The notes beneath the pieces are model-generated. The model was not told the origin of the DNA. It searched no databases and saw only the letters and a program-made list of their open reading frames with translations. Both the position numbers and the translations under genes were made by a program. A stretch of DNA of 64,000 nucleotides from Brachionus manjavacas. Taxonomy: Eukaryota > Rotifera > Eurotatoria > Ploima > Brachionidae. Below, piece by piece: positions 11,041 to 23,462 of the stretch (position 1 is the stretch's first letter; each line of letters starts with the position of its first letter). The DNA is taken from contig JAHQIY010000009.1 of NCBI GenBank assembly GCA_019054805.1, forward strand, positions 2,418,001-2,482,000, in the 5' to 3' direction.

Positions 11041-11600
11041 ACTATGTATAAACTTCTTTTAAAAACCCATGCGATTTTAAGTATTTTTAAAACAATTAAA
11101 AGATTCAGATAAATTGTTTGTGAAGAATGAATTAAGGAATTAAACAGAACAACAAGTATGAACAGTTTAATTATTTAATCAAATAAAAATTTATTTAATT
11201 AATACTAAGAATTTTTTTTGAATTTGAATAATAAAAAAACAAAAATTGACCCTTTTATATTTTATATATATTTTTTTTAAGCAAAAAGTTATAATTGAAT
11301 TAAAATATCCTGTGAAAAATTTTAATTTTTTTGAAGTTTATTATATTTTATTCAAACAATTATTAAAAATTGTCAAATACAAAAAAATTAATAAAAGATA
11401 ATCTTTTTATATTAATTGTAGAAATTTATATCAGCTATTTATTCTATTTACTTTTATAAATAAAATTAAATTAAATTAATAAAAAAATGTTAATCTTCTA
11501 ACGAAAAACTATGCCGTATTTAAATTAGATAATCAACAGTAATATCCTGCTTCTTAATTTAAAAAAATGGAAAATTTTATTTCAAATAATTTAATTAAAA
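11041..11600. other. Intergenic, AT-rich, nothing recognised
   Basis: Downstream flank of the minus-strand gene that follows; poly-A/T tracts only. Confidence 0.5.
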
Positions 11601-13488
11601 TTAAAAAGTATTTAAAATAAAATTAATTAAACCACTGAGAGAAAATTGTGTATTTGTACAAGATTTTAAACACGATTTTCTCTGAATATTGTTTGTAAGA
11701 TTACAATTAAAATCATGATAAACGTGAACAAGACCAGGTTCAACTGCACGAAAAATTGTCAATTTGGAACGCTTAAAACGAGAATACAAATCAAAATCTT
11801 CACCTCCCCAACCTTTAAATTTTGTGTTAAATTTTCCAATTCTATCAAAATCACTTTTATATACTGAAACCATTCCAAAACCAAAATGTCTCCAGTATCC
11901 CAGATCAGAATTGATTTGGAAAGTGGTTTGGTTTGACAAGTTGAGAATAAACTTGGGGTTGTATTGACTAAAAACAATTGGGAAAAAGACTTGTCTGCCT
12001 TTGATTGTGTTCAGACGTATTCTTGAGAGAAGATCTCGAGTGAACACCATGTCTAAATCAATGAAAAAAAGCAGAGAGTCATTTTTAAAAATATTGGCCC
12101 CTAAATTTCGAGCAAGAGAACGTGAAAATATTGTTTTTAAAAGTAAACATTTTAATGATAAATTAAAATTTTTATAAAGATTTTTAAATCTCTTAAAATA
12201 ATTTAAATTGTCATTTTGTTGAATGTTTGCTTCTTCAGTAAAGAAATAGCTATTTGGTTGAAAAAGAACGACAGTCAGTGTGGTACTTTCATTTTGTTTG
12301 AGACAATTTTGTTCATAAAAACCCAGAAAACGTTTAAATGCTGAATGGCGTTCGTAAACTGGCAGAATAAAATTGATTGTTTTATCCAAAGTATTTTCAC
12401 TTGATTCGCGCATTAGTATTGAACCAGATCTTGCTTTTACCAAAACATTATTTTCCCTTTCATTACTTTCCTCATCTTGACAGCTTGATTTAGATCTAAT
12501 GATCAAATCAAAGCCTGCTGGTACTGTGTCTCGGATGTGTCCTGTTTTGGGCTCTAAAGAACTAGCAGTACAATTTAATTCTTTTGAAAATTGTACATTT
12601 TTTATTTTATCAACTATCCATGATCTTAATTTGGGATCAATTTTTGATAAATCCTTTTCTTCTATTCCATAGAATTTGTTTTCAACAAAGGATTCAAAAT
12701 GGCTGCTTGATTTTATATTAACTTCTGAAGAAAAATTACTCTTGATCATCTGATTAAATTGTTTTATTTTTGCCAATGCTTTTTTGTTGAATATTGAATA
12801 TTTTTCTTTATCTTGTAAAGGATTAATGGCCACATTGTTCTCTAATTCACTCAAAGAATTTTTATTTTGATTATATCTAAATAAATGTTTAATCTAAATA
12901 ATTAAAATTTATCAGAGTAATTAATTTTAGGATTTTTTTTTTTTTTAAATTTACTCTTTTTGTCAATTCACAATCAACACCATCAATCATGGCCAGACAT
13001 TGATTCAAATGGATGCATTTGTCAAAAACAAGACCAACATTTTTGAGCAATTCTCTTGAAAAAATCATATCCTTACTTTGGAAGCATGCTGTCTTTTTTT
13101 CTTCATTCACATTACTTGGTGCTATCAAATTATTTTCCAAAGGATTCAAAGTTTTGAGGAGTTTGAGCAGATTTTGGGTGTTAATGAAAGTTTGGTCATC
13201 AAAAATCAGAAACCAATCGTACTCATTCAAAAAATTATCATGAACGAATTTAAAGATTGACTTTGTTTGATCAAGATTATCCGTAAATTTGATTACTTTG
13301 CCTTCAATTTCTTTTCCCCATGTCTGAATGCTGGATAAGCTGGAATTATTAACGTCTAATATACCAACCATAATTTGACCAGTTAATTGTTTACTTAAAT
13401 TTCCATTTAAACTTGTTGAATATGATGTTAACTTTAGATTTTTTTTGGAAATGTAAAAACCTATTAAAAACACCAAAATATTACAAAT
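11601..13488 (-). CDS. Chondroitin sulfate synthase-like glycosyltransferase, copy B
   Basis: Exons ~13488..12955 and 12893..11601, joined over a 61-bp phase-0 intron that is almost identical to that of copy A (2456-4365). It keeps the signal-anchor, the GT31-type WFLIFDDQTF, the DxD in FFIDLDMVFT, and GWGGEDFDLY. Against copy A the protein is near-identical in exon 1 (one change: a His for an Asn in the DKCI-x-LNQ segment) and in most of exon 2. A block of about 57 residues (DNA 12066-12254) differs almost completely, and the C-terminal 40 residues after VHVYHDF also differ. The start codon lies in an unseen 5' exon. As both halves keep acidic motifs, it is probably an active Golgi enzyme. 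Confidence 0.85.
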
Positions 13489-14943
13489 CTTTTTTTTCCT
13501 TTTAAATTTGTTTTTTAAAATTCTTTAATCCAAAATATAATTCACTTTTTTACTTTATTTTTATCATCTTCTTTTGCCAAAAAAATTCTAAATATTCTAA
13601 GAATTCACATGAAAAAATATAAAATTTATTTAATTGATTCTAAAAGCTTTCTAATTTTATTAATTGATTGTTCAATTTAATTTTTTTTACTTTTAAATAT
13701 GACATCAAATTTTTATCAATATAATTTTTTAGAAATATTGTTTAAAAATGAATTCTCAGAAATTTTAAAATCACTGTTTAAATTTTTGTTTTAAACAAAA
13801 ATTTTTCACTGCTGATAAATCAAACGAATTAACGAATTTTAAAAAATAAACCAAGACTTTCTATTTTTGCTTATTTCTATTTTTTTAAGTGATTTGTCAG
13901 AAATTGTCATTTTTTATTCATTTTTTTTTAAATTTTATTCATAAAATAAATTTAAATTATTTATCACTGATTGCTTTATTTTTATTAATAATTATTATAT
14001 TTTCAAAATATAAGAATAAGAAAATGGATTAGGCTCTCTAAAGTTATTCCTTAGTATTAAACATTTAACAAAAATTTTGGTGAATTCGTGTAAATTCTGG
14101 CGAAGTAATCAGAAAAAATCATTAGTGACTTTTTCAATATAAAATAATTTTATCAATGTAAAAATACTTTATTTTTTAAATCGACCAACAAATGTTAAAT
14201 AAAGGCGATTTTTTTTTACTGTCCATTGTTATAATAAAATTATTCACTTTCAAAATCAAGAATTTTAGAATTTGATTAAAAATATGTTATAATTTTAGAA
14301 ATAATTCTTTGATCAAAAAAGGTTTTTTATATCTGAAGATTTTTTTTTAAAGTTATTTTAAATGCTGTAGCTTTTTTTAAATGTAAATTTATTAGAAAAA
14401 AAATTCTAGTTTTAAATTATCTGAATATAACACGTCTTTATATGAAAATAAATAATTTTGTTTTTCTGTCATGTAAAATATGTCATTAAAACTTATTTTC
14501 TAATTAAGAAAATTAGCTAATGTAATATTTGTTCTTATTTACTTCTTTTTTTTTTAATTGCTTTTTTGTGTGAGAATAAATAAAATATAAAAATTAAAAA
14601 TATTATTTAATAATAAGCAAAAGAAACTCGAAGGTATATCTTGTTATTGATTTGCATGTTTTCTTTGCTTTTGTGACTGGCTCATTTGATTGATTTTAGT
14701 TTAATGGTGGTCCTTTGACATAACAGTGTTAGTTAAGGCTATAGAATTTGATTTTGTCTACTTTTCTAAGGAATTTTAATCATGGAAAAATAATCTTTCA
14801 AAAAATCTAAAAAAATGTTAATTTAAAAATAACAAAATTATAAATTATCAAATAAAAATATTAAATTTACTTACTATATAGTTAAAAAAACTCATGTGTT
14901 TTTTAAATATTTATTAAACTAATTTCAACTTACAAATTTGAAA
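13489..14943. other. Intergenic, AT-rich, nothing recognised
   Basis: About 1.45 kb between the 5' ends of a minus- and a plus-strand gene. No ORF of interest or repeat structure is seen; it must contain the DDX54 promoter. Confidence 0.5.
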
Positions 14944-17900
14944 ATGTACGACCCAGAGGAGGAAAAACAGAGACAGATAGGCGAAAAAAAGAAAAAGTCT
15001 GGTGGATTCCAGTCTATGGGTGAATAGCATCCCTAAAAAATCTTATAAAATATTTTTTTTATTTTCAGGATTTAACTGGCAAATATTAAAAAGCATTTTG
15101 AATAGCGGATATAAACAGCCGACGCCTATTCAGCGCAAAGCCATTCCGGAAATTTTGCTCGGCAAAGATGTTGTTGCAATGGCTCGTACAGGAAGTGGCA
15201 AAACAGCCGCTTTCTTGCTACCTATGCTCCAGCGCTTAACCGAAAGCAGTCAGAACAAAACCCATAAATCTCAAGGTCCCAAGGCACTCATAATGTCTCC
15301 GACCAGAGAATTGGCATTGCAAACTTTTAAATTTTCAAAACAATTTGGAAAATACTGTGACTTTAAGGCAGCAGTTATTCTTGGTGGTGATAAAATCGAA
15401 GACCAGTTTGAAACCATGCACGAGAATCCTGACATGTAAAATTTTAAAAATATTAAAAAATATTTATTTAATATTAAATTCAAGCATAATTGCTACACCT
15501 GGTCGTTTTCTGCACATTTGCGTAGAAATGAACCTTAAATTGAATTCAATTGAATATGTCGTGTTTGATGAGGCTGATCGTTTGTTTGAAATGGGCTTTA
15601 AAGAACAGCTGAACGAGATTTTGACCAAGCTTCCGACTGAGAATCGTCAAACTCTCTTGTTCAGTGCCACTTTGCCTCAATCTTTGGTGGAATTTGCACG
15701 AGCTGGCCTTCAAAATCCAACTCTCATTCGACTTGATGTCGAATCAAAGCTCAGTGACAAATTAAAGCTGGCATTTTTTCACTCCAGAATCGAAGATAAG
15801 CTTCCCTTTCTGATTTATTTGCTAAATAATGTCACCAAATCGGTAAAAAAACCCTCCCAATCGGAAAATGCTGCTCGCATTAGTCAAACAATCATTTTCG
15901 TGGCCACCAGACACCATGTTGAATTTTTAAAAGATTTATTAGAAAATTTAGGTTTTAGTGTGTCCTATGTTTATAGTTGTCTTGACCAAGCAGCAAGACA
16001 AATTAACATTGCAAAATTTCAGCAAAAAAAAACTTCCATAATGATCGTCACTGATGTAGCTGCGCGTGGTATCGATATACCAATGCTTGACAATGTTATT
16101 AATTTCAATTTTCCGGCTAAAGCTAAATTGTTTGTTCACAGAGTTGGCAGAGTAGCCAGAGCAGGAAATTATGGTAATGCTTATTCTCTAGTTACAAGCG
16201 ACGAATTGCCCTATATGCACGAATTATTTGATTTTTTGTCCAAAGAAATTCGCTTTGCCAGTGATGAAATGGATCCTGAGGGTAATTAAGCTTTATTTTT
16301 TTTAATGTTAGTATCATTAATTAATCAAAATATTTGTGTGAAAAAGCGAAAATGCTCATTTTTTTTAACTCAATGCCACTACTCAAATTACTATAAATGG
16401 AAATTAAATTAATTGATTTAATTTTTATTTGACCAAAGATGTGGTTTATTCAGTATGTAGCAAACATTTAGAATTTTTTTTTGTTTACAAAAGAATTGTT
16501 TTTACGTATATAATGGGCGGGAAAATAAAAAAAAGTGAAAAAAAATCCCGAAAAAAAATACAAAAAGAAAAAATGGATACAATTGATAAAAAAACGATTA
16601 GAAAGTTGAGAAATTTTACAATTTAATATTTGAAATGACAGCCTTTGGCGTATTAACAAGCCAAAACTCTTTTTGGCATAGGAATCAATTAAATTTTGTA
16701 CATACTCGGTCGGAATCTTTATTTTGTAGTTATTTTCATTTTGAAACGAAAATACCTAAGAAAAAAATCCTGACTATGAAGAAGAATTTTTATTTAAAAA
16801 AAATTTAATATTAGATTCTTTTGAAAATTTTAATACGATCCTTAATTACATTTTTTCGGAAAGAATTTTAGTTCAAAGATTTTATTTAACTTTTTTTTTG
16901 ACTTATTAAAATTTATTTGAAAATAAAGTTTATTAAAATAAAATTTTGATAAAAAAGCAGCTACTTTATTCGAATTTTTTAACTAATCTTTTAAATTTAA
17001 TTTTAAAAAACTTCAGAACATTACGCAATTTTAATATTAGTAAAGCAAAAATTAATACCCCTTACTGCCGTATATCCTTGCGGTGTATCATTTTCAGTGA
17101 AAATTTATGACTCTAACCCCAGAGCTTATAAAAAAAAATTCAAAACTAACATAACCTAACATAACAGTCTGCTTCTTTTTATCATTTATTGTCAAGTGAC
17201 CAAAAAGTTGAAAATAATAATAGACGCTTTTGATCCATATCAAAAATTGCTTTATAAAGCGATTTTATTATTTCAGATTTTTTTGATTTTAGATATCAAA
17301 ATACTATAAGCCCAATCTAAAATTAACGAATTCTTGGTGTAATTTTGATTTTATCGGGGGTTTCAAATAAATTTTATTAATCTATTTTTTTTTGTTAATT
17401 ACAGCAATCATTCTAAACCAAAACCCCATCGGATTTATATTTAGCGCATTTATATTTTACTAGAAAAATTAAAAGAGAAAAAAATTTAAATCGCAGAATT
17501 AATGTGTGTTTTAAATTTAAAAAATAAGGATTGAATTTTTAAAAAAAAATTTATTATGGATACTGTTCGATTTTTAAACTTTTTTTCCAAATTAAATAAA
17601 ATTTTTTTTTTTTAATTTTGCTTCAGATTGGAATGAAGTGTATGGTTCTGTTCCTCAGTCGATTATAGATGTCGAAAAAGACACCATAAGAACTTTGCTT
17701 GAAGAAAAAATTGAATTGGTAGGCAAAAAAATTTCCAAATTAAAATTTTTTAATATTTTTGAAGAAATGTGCATTTGAAGTCCAAGAAAATGCCTACAAG
17801 CAGTATTTAAAATCTCGGCCACTATCCAGTGCGACAAGCGTGCGCGCTGCCAAAAACATTCGACAGCTTCATCCATTTTTACCAATCCAACCATTATTGA

Positions 17901-19044
17901 GTATAACCAAGATAAATCTTAAATTTTAAATTTTATCCAAATTTTTTTGAAAGAAGCCAACTCTGATTTGAAAATCTGCTTTGAGGCTCAATCAAATCTA
18001 CTTGACCAGCTAAAAAACTATAAAACTAAATCAGTAAAATAAAATTCTAAATTTTCTTCTCAATTATTTTTTTAAATTTAGACAATTTTCGAAATAAACA
18101 AAACTTCGAATAACCAGAGCATAGACATAATGCGCAAAAAGCGCCTACATCACGATCAAGTTGTAGAAAAATTTCAGCAAAAGGACTTGGATGGCGTGTC
18201 ACTTTTTCATAAAAATATGTACTCAATCAAACGAGATATGTTTGATGATAGAAAAAAACAAGAAGATGGTGAAGAGGAGCTGAATGACGAATTTAGTTTT
18301 GAAAGTGAAAATCTGGTCATCAAGATAAGTAATGATGATTCTGAAAAAAGTGGTAAGAAACGACTTTCCAAAGCAGAAAAACGAAAACTACCAGTTGTGG
18401 ATGCAGAACATTATATTCCGTACAAACCGAAAAATTTCAACACCGAAAAAGCCCTCGGTATAAACTCAAATTTCAATCGGGAAATGTCCAATGCTGCAAT
18501 GGACATGGTCCTTGATGACAGGGATGATATGCGCCGCAACTTGCAAAAACAAAAATGGGACCGAAAGAAAAAGAAATTTGTCAGTGTGCAAAGCACTTTG
18601 GACAAGGAGAAAAAGATCCGAACTGAAAGTGGTAACTACATAAAAGCATCGTACAAATCCAATTTGTATTCAAAATGGCTAAAGAATCAAAAAGTCATGG
18701 ACAAAGAAGAAAGTGACGATGAACAAGTCGGCCAGAGTAAAAAGAATAAAAAATTTTTTGGATCCAAATTGGCCGAGAACAGATATTTCGGAAGTGGAAA
18801 GAGTAATAAATTTAAAAAGCCTTTGCCGGGTGGCAAGAGAAAATCGAGCGATGATGGCCCTGTGGAAAATAAAAGATTTAAAAATTCGGATGGAAGCAAA
18901 AAGCCGAAACGATTTTCCACTGGTTTAAAGAACAAGGATCAGATATTGAAGGAGAGAAGGCGAAAAGAAAAAATTCAAAAATTTCAAAAGAAAAAAAAGC
19001 CATCCAAAGGCTCCAAATCTCGTTCCAAGTCTTTTAAAAAATAA
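14944..19044 (+). CDS. DDX54: ATP-dependent RNA helicase DDX54/Dbp10
   Basis: Seven exons: 14944..15019, 15069..15435, 15485..16281, 17627..17718, 17765..17900, 17954..18033, 18082..19044, all GT-AG and in phase, coding 836 residues (human ~880). The start ATG begins MYDPEEEKQ and leads into KSGGFQSMG, typical of DDX54. Motifs: Q-motif YKQPTPIQ (40-47), Walker A ARTGSGKT (64-71), PTRELA, TPGR, DEAD (176-179), SAT (208-210), [19 protein letters not shown]. Exon 4 carries GSVPQSIID and exon 7 the DBP10CT region ([29 protein letters not shown]), then a Lys-rich tail. DBP10 family proteins act in nucleolar 60S ribosome assembly. Five introns are ~48-53 bp; intron 3 alone is 1345 bp. Confidence 0.95.
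16282..17626. other. Outsized intron 3 of DDX54
   Basis: 1345 bp against ~50 bp for its siblings. It is AT-rich, with a Lys-rich low-complexity open stretch near 16510-16626 and an ACATAACCTAACATAAC motif near 17150. I see no nested gene or clear element ends; a decayed insertion is possible. Confidence 0.5.
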
Positions 19045-19156
19045 AATTTTAAATAAAAATTTGAAAAAAATTCATTTTCTCATTCTTAGCCATGAGTGTA
19101 ATTTCCATGGTTTAAATATCTAAATATAAATTAATTTAATTTTAAATAAAAGAAAG

Positions 19157-19531
19157 ATGTCTCACAGCGAATTGTCCGAATTGGTTTCGGAAAATAATAC
19201 GAATAGTAAAAAGATTAAGTGTGTCCGGTGTGATTCATTCATTTTGTCCGTAGATGTTGGTTTTTTTAAAAAAGTTGAATCAGGTATTAGAATTCCGTCG
19301 TTAAGACAAAAAAGAGAATTGGCTAGTCCGGATGATGCCGAGTTTGAGTTGTTGAACAATTTTTGGTTGGTAAAGGATGCCTTTTCTTTTGAAAATATCG
19401 GATTTACAAACACTATACAAAATAAGAAATATCTTATATGTGCTGATTGCGAAATAGGACCTCTGGGCGTTCAAAATTTAGATAGCCCAAATGAATTTTA
19501 TCTTAGCGTAGATCGAGTAAAATATGTTTAG
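19157..19531 (+). CDS. RABIF: RABIF/MSS4 Rab guanine-nucleotide release chaperone
   Basis: A single-exon protein of 124 residues starting at ATG 19157. It has the two zinc-binding pairs of the MSS4 family, C22-x-x-C25 (KCVRC) and C95-x-x-C98 (CADCEIGPLG). It also has the conserved block FWLVKDAFSFENIGFTN, which in MSS4 contacts Rab proteins. Family members bind nucleotide-free exocytic Rabs and stabilise them. It begins 112 bp after the DDX54 stop on the same strand, close enough that a shared transcript is possible. Length matches the human protein (123 residues). Nothing unusual is seen. Confidence 0.93.
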   Translation: MSHSELSELVSENNTNSKKIKCVRCDSFILSVDVGFFKKVESGIRIPSLRQKRELASPDDAEFELLNNFWLVKDAFSFENIGFTNTIQNKKYLICADCEIGPLGVQNLDSPNEFYLSVDRVKYV

Positions 19532-21011
19532 ACTCTTTCAGATATTTTTAATAAATTAATTTTTTAAAATTAATTTTTATCTTTTTATTTTTTTGAGTAA
19601 TTTTCAATCATTATCAGTAGCTAAAATTCTATGTTTTAGATTTTATTTTTGATTTTGTAAAAAATATGATTTGTATAATTGAATTTTTTAAAAAATGACT
19701 TATGGTACCATGAGTTCAAAGTAAAAATTAAATACAAATTAAGGCTGATCTTTTCGTTTTTTTTTTTAAATCATTTGAATTTCTTAATTAAAATAAATTG
19801 AAATTAAGAGCCTGATTTTATCATTCAATTTAAAAAATATATTTTCGGTGAGAAATTTTTTAATGAAATAAAAAAAATTAAATTTTAATAAAATTTTTCA
19901 TGATTTCATTCTTTTAATAAACTGATAAATTAAAATTATTAAATTTTATTGTGGTTTTGATACTTAACTTTTAAAATCTTCATTGAATTTTGCAGAAAAA
20001 ATAATTCAAAAATATAATTGCTTCTGGTTAGCACATAAAAATTAACAAAACTTAATTATAAGTATGTAATAGTATATTTTGAGATTACATAAATTAATAG
20101 AATCACGTGTCGATGCATAAAAGTGTAAAAAATATGAAAAATAATGAATTCTCAAAAATTTTTGTGAGCGGAATTCTATAGAATTTTTAATTTCATCACG
20201 TAATTTACTAGATAATTTATGGGTAAATTTTTAGGAAAGTTTTGCTTTAATTTAACTTAAATTTAAATAAATTGAAAAAAATTAAAAACCTTTTTGTCCA
20301 ATATTATAGATGGAAAAACCATTCTCACCACACAGGCATCAAATGAACCCCATTTAATGCATTATTTTATATTGATACCTCTTGGCCATTCCAGTTGAAG
20401 AATGGTCAAAACTAGAAACAGCCAAACAATTATTTGATGCTGCCGGATATCCTTATAGTGAAGAAGCTCTGGTATGATATGTGTATTGGAGATTATTGTT
20501 GTTAATACCCAAGGTTGATAAATGGCTCACCGAGGCTCCTTGCCTAATGTGTCGAGTCATAGACATTGATTACCAATTTCAATTGTATGAAATAGCATAA
20601 AATTGAAATTGCGGCGGTTTTTAATGATATATTCGCCATTAATTGCTTCAATAAATAAAAACTCTATTTTTTTAAACATTTTATTTTATTTTACTTTGCA
20701 AATTTATTTAAAAATACCAGAATTTTTCCAGTAAATAAAAATTCAATTTAAATTAAACTTACATATATGCGCAAAAAGCCTAAATTCTATTTATTAAAGA
20801 TTTCCGCGTTTTACAATTTTCCGCTTACATATATATTTTTCTTTAAACTTCTTATAGTCAAATTTGTTTGCTTTAATTAAAAAAACAAAGGAAAACTTGA
20901 TTCTTAGATTTAATTTTTTGGATTATCTGAATATTTAAGAAAAAATAATTATAAATAATTGCCAAAAAAATAATCGATCAAATAAAATAAAAATAAAAAA
21001 ATTTATAAAAA
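19532..21011. other. Intergenic with one exon-like fragment
   Basis: AT-rich. The only coding-like stretch is 20395-20471, flanked by CAG and GT, listed separately. Confidence 0.5.
20395..20471 (+). pseudogene. Isolated exon-like fragment, unknown
   Basis: Between an ATTCCAG acceptor-like and a GTATGA donor-like site lies an open frame reading VEEWSKLETAKQLFDAAGY followed by PYSEEAL, with better codon texture than its flanks. The sequence just upstream also has an open frame (GKTILTTQASNEPHLMHYF). No partner exons are seen within 1.5 kb and I do not recognise the family. Could be a gene remnant. Confidence 0.3.
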
Positions 21012-21221
21012 ATGTTTTTTAGGTTTCTTTTCTTTAATGGGTTCAAAATAGTGACGAAAGTTTTGGGTTATGGGAATTTGAAAAAGCTGTTTTTAGGGTT
21101 TTTTGCTAGTTGCTTATTCCTCTACAATCTCGTTCCATTGTTTTATCTTGGGCATAGTTGTGAAACCGATAATGAGCTTGATAATTTTCTCCTCGAAGAA
21201 AGCGGGAAAATGAAAAGTTAA
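21012..21221 (+). CDS. Hypothetical 69-residue single-pass membrane protein or first exon
   Basis: An ATG-started open frame with a basic N-terminus and a long hydrophobic segment (KLFLGFFASCLFLYNLVPLF, residues 25-44), then an acidic tail ending in GKMKS. The layout fits a type II signal-anchor, as in Golgi enzymes, but no downstream catalytic exon is found before the methyltransferase gene on the other strand. It may be a short real protein, an orphan first exon, or chance. Confidence 0.35.
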   Translation: MFFRFLFFNGFKIVTKVLGYGNLKKLFLGFFASCLFLYNLVPLFYLGHSCETDNELDNFLLEESGKMKS

Positions 21222-21546
21222 TTATTAAAAAAAAAATTTTTTCTCAAGTATTTATTAAGTAAAGCCAAATGGTTTATGTGTATAAATTCACAGGTAATTT
21301 TGGTCTTGCCTATCAAAATTCAACTTGAAATCATAAAATTAAAAAAAGTATGTTGATAAAGAAAAAAGATAAAAAAAAGTTTACAAATAAAAATTTATAT
21401 ATTGATTCCATTACGAAATTTGAAATTTTTACTAAATACTGTTTTTTAAATTTAAAATAAACAAAACTTCATGTTTAATAACTTTATTTTCGAAATTATT
21501 TAAAAATTTCTAAAAACTCTAAATATAATAAGAAATTTTTAATAAT

Positions 21547-22269
21547 TTACAACTTGAGACAAAGAGTAGTTCCATCACCAAGCTTTAACATTGAAATGTC
21601 AACTCTTTTATCATTCTTTACGAATTCATTCACCTCACGGATGGCTACTGTATCTTCGTCTTGAAACTTTTCATCACAAACTTTACCTGACCACAGCACA
21701 TTATCGATGGCTATTATTCCACCTTTTCTCAATAACTTAAGACACAACTCGTAATATTTCAAATAGTTTATCTTGTCTGCGTCAATGAATGCAAAGTCGT
21801 ATTGACCGCTTTGGCCTTGGTCAATCATTCTCTGCAAAATATCAACTGCATCACCAATTTCAACTTGGATTTTTTTCTCCACTCCAGCTTCTTGCCAAAT
21901 ATCTCGAGCCAAATACTCATCAGAAATATCCATACAAATTATTTGTGCATCATCAGGAAGAGCCATTGCCATGGTCATTGTTGTGTATCCAGTAAATGCT
22001 CCAACTTCAATGCATTTTTTTGCATTCATTGATTTTAACAGGAGTTGAAAAAATTGAGCTTCATCAGTTGATCCAAGCATCATGCCAACTTAATTTAAAT
22101 TTTTTTAATTAAATTTTAATCAATTTTTTGCTTAAACATTGATGTAAGTACGTGTCATTTCTTTGGTTCTCTGGATTAAGTTTTCCTGTTGGGGACTTAG
22201 CCTCAAAGAATGGCTATTAATGTACTGTTGGATTGGATCATTTGAAGAATAGGATTTCATCGAAGTCAT
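21547..22269 (-). CDS. COMTD1-like class I O-methyltransferase, copy 1
   Basis: Two exons, 22269..22152 and 22088..21547 (63-bp phase-1 intron), code 219 residues from the ATG at 22269. The SAM-binding glycine loop is EVGAFTGYTT, followed by ICMDISDEYL, the metal/catalytic region FAFIDADKINYLKYYE, GGIIAIDNVLWSGKV, and the C-terminal KLGDGTTLCLKL. These are the hallmarks of the Mg-dependent catechol/caffeoyl-CoA methyltransferase family, closest to COMTD1. Human COMTD1 has an N-terminal membrane anchor that is not visible here. An inverted copy at 33137-33859 has an identical second-exon protein; exon 1 here has Glu where copy 2 has Ala (RTK-E-MT). Confidence 0.9.
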
Positions 22270-23462
22270 TTTTTAATATGATTTTTTGAATTAATCTAAA
22301 ATTTATTTTGTCTTTTTTTTCTTAATGTCAGATAAACCAATTTTTTTTTTTACTTGAAAAAAATGATCTAATATTTTTTTAATTTATGCATTTTTTGTTA
22401 AGATTTTTGTGTTTTTCTTTATTTTATTTTAAAATAAATTGAAATTTTTCTGAGCACAAATAGCTGATTTTATTGAAATCATAATTTATTAAATAAAAGT
22501 TTAAAATTATGATTGTTTTACTGAGCATTTGAAATTTTTTATCTCCTATTGCATTTTTAAATTCAATATTATTTATGATAGAGCAAAAATTTTATATTTT
22601 TAGTAGCGTATCTTGATTAATTTTTTATATCATGCATAACTTTGAAATCTTGTAAAATACATAAATTCTAAAAATTGCCAAGCAATTTCATGAACATGCT
22701 TGAATTTGTACCAAAGTCTGTCCATTCTTTACAAACTTGTGCAATTAAAGTTTTGAAGTTATGAAAAAAAAACGATTAATAGCAATGTCAAAAAAAATTT
22801 CTATTAATTGAAAAAATGCTTTTAAGTGATTTTCTATCAATTTTAATTTATGTTCAACATTAAATCTTTTTGTTTAATTTATAATCAAAATTTTAATTAA
22901 AATTTTAAATATTCATTAAAATAATGATTTTGACAAGATTTTTTCGTAAATTAACGATTTTTTATTTCTGTTTTTTGAAAATATCATTACCACAACCGAG
23001 ATTTGCATTTTTGATTTACAACTTAAAAATTTTATTTTTATTTTATTTCATTCCAGATCATTTAATAGAGTTTAAAGCTGATTAAACAAAAATCTCCATA
23101 TTTTAATTTTATTTCTTAAATTAAAGATATTTTTTGATAAATTAAATTAAAAAAAAATTGAAATTTTTTTTTTAAATTTCATTTAGGGGAAATTTTTTTT
23201 TTTTGAATTTGAAATTTTTTAATTAATTTGAATGATTTTTTGACTAGAATTCACGATAATCTTAGTTATTTTTGATAAAAAAAGGTGCAAAATAATTAGA
23301 AAATTAAATTTTTCAATTTTTAAAAATTTTAACAAAACTTCGAACTTTTAAAATTTAATAAATCTTGGAAAAAAGCTCAAACAAAGAAATGAATGAATGA
23401 ATTAAGGAATGAATTATTTTAGAGATTACAAATTTTATTTATTTTCAATCTTTTTATTTAAC
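22270..23462. other. Intergenic, AT-rich, nothing recognised
   Basis: Contains the promoter side of the methyltransferase gene. No clear repeat or coding signal. Confidence 0.5.

Noticed and set aside
16429..16626. Lys-rich small protein in DDX54 intron 3
   Set aside because: Low-complexity A-rich translation with no start context or conservation signal.
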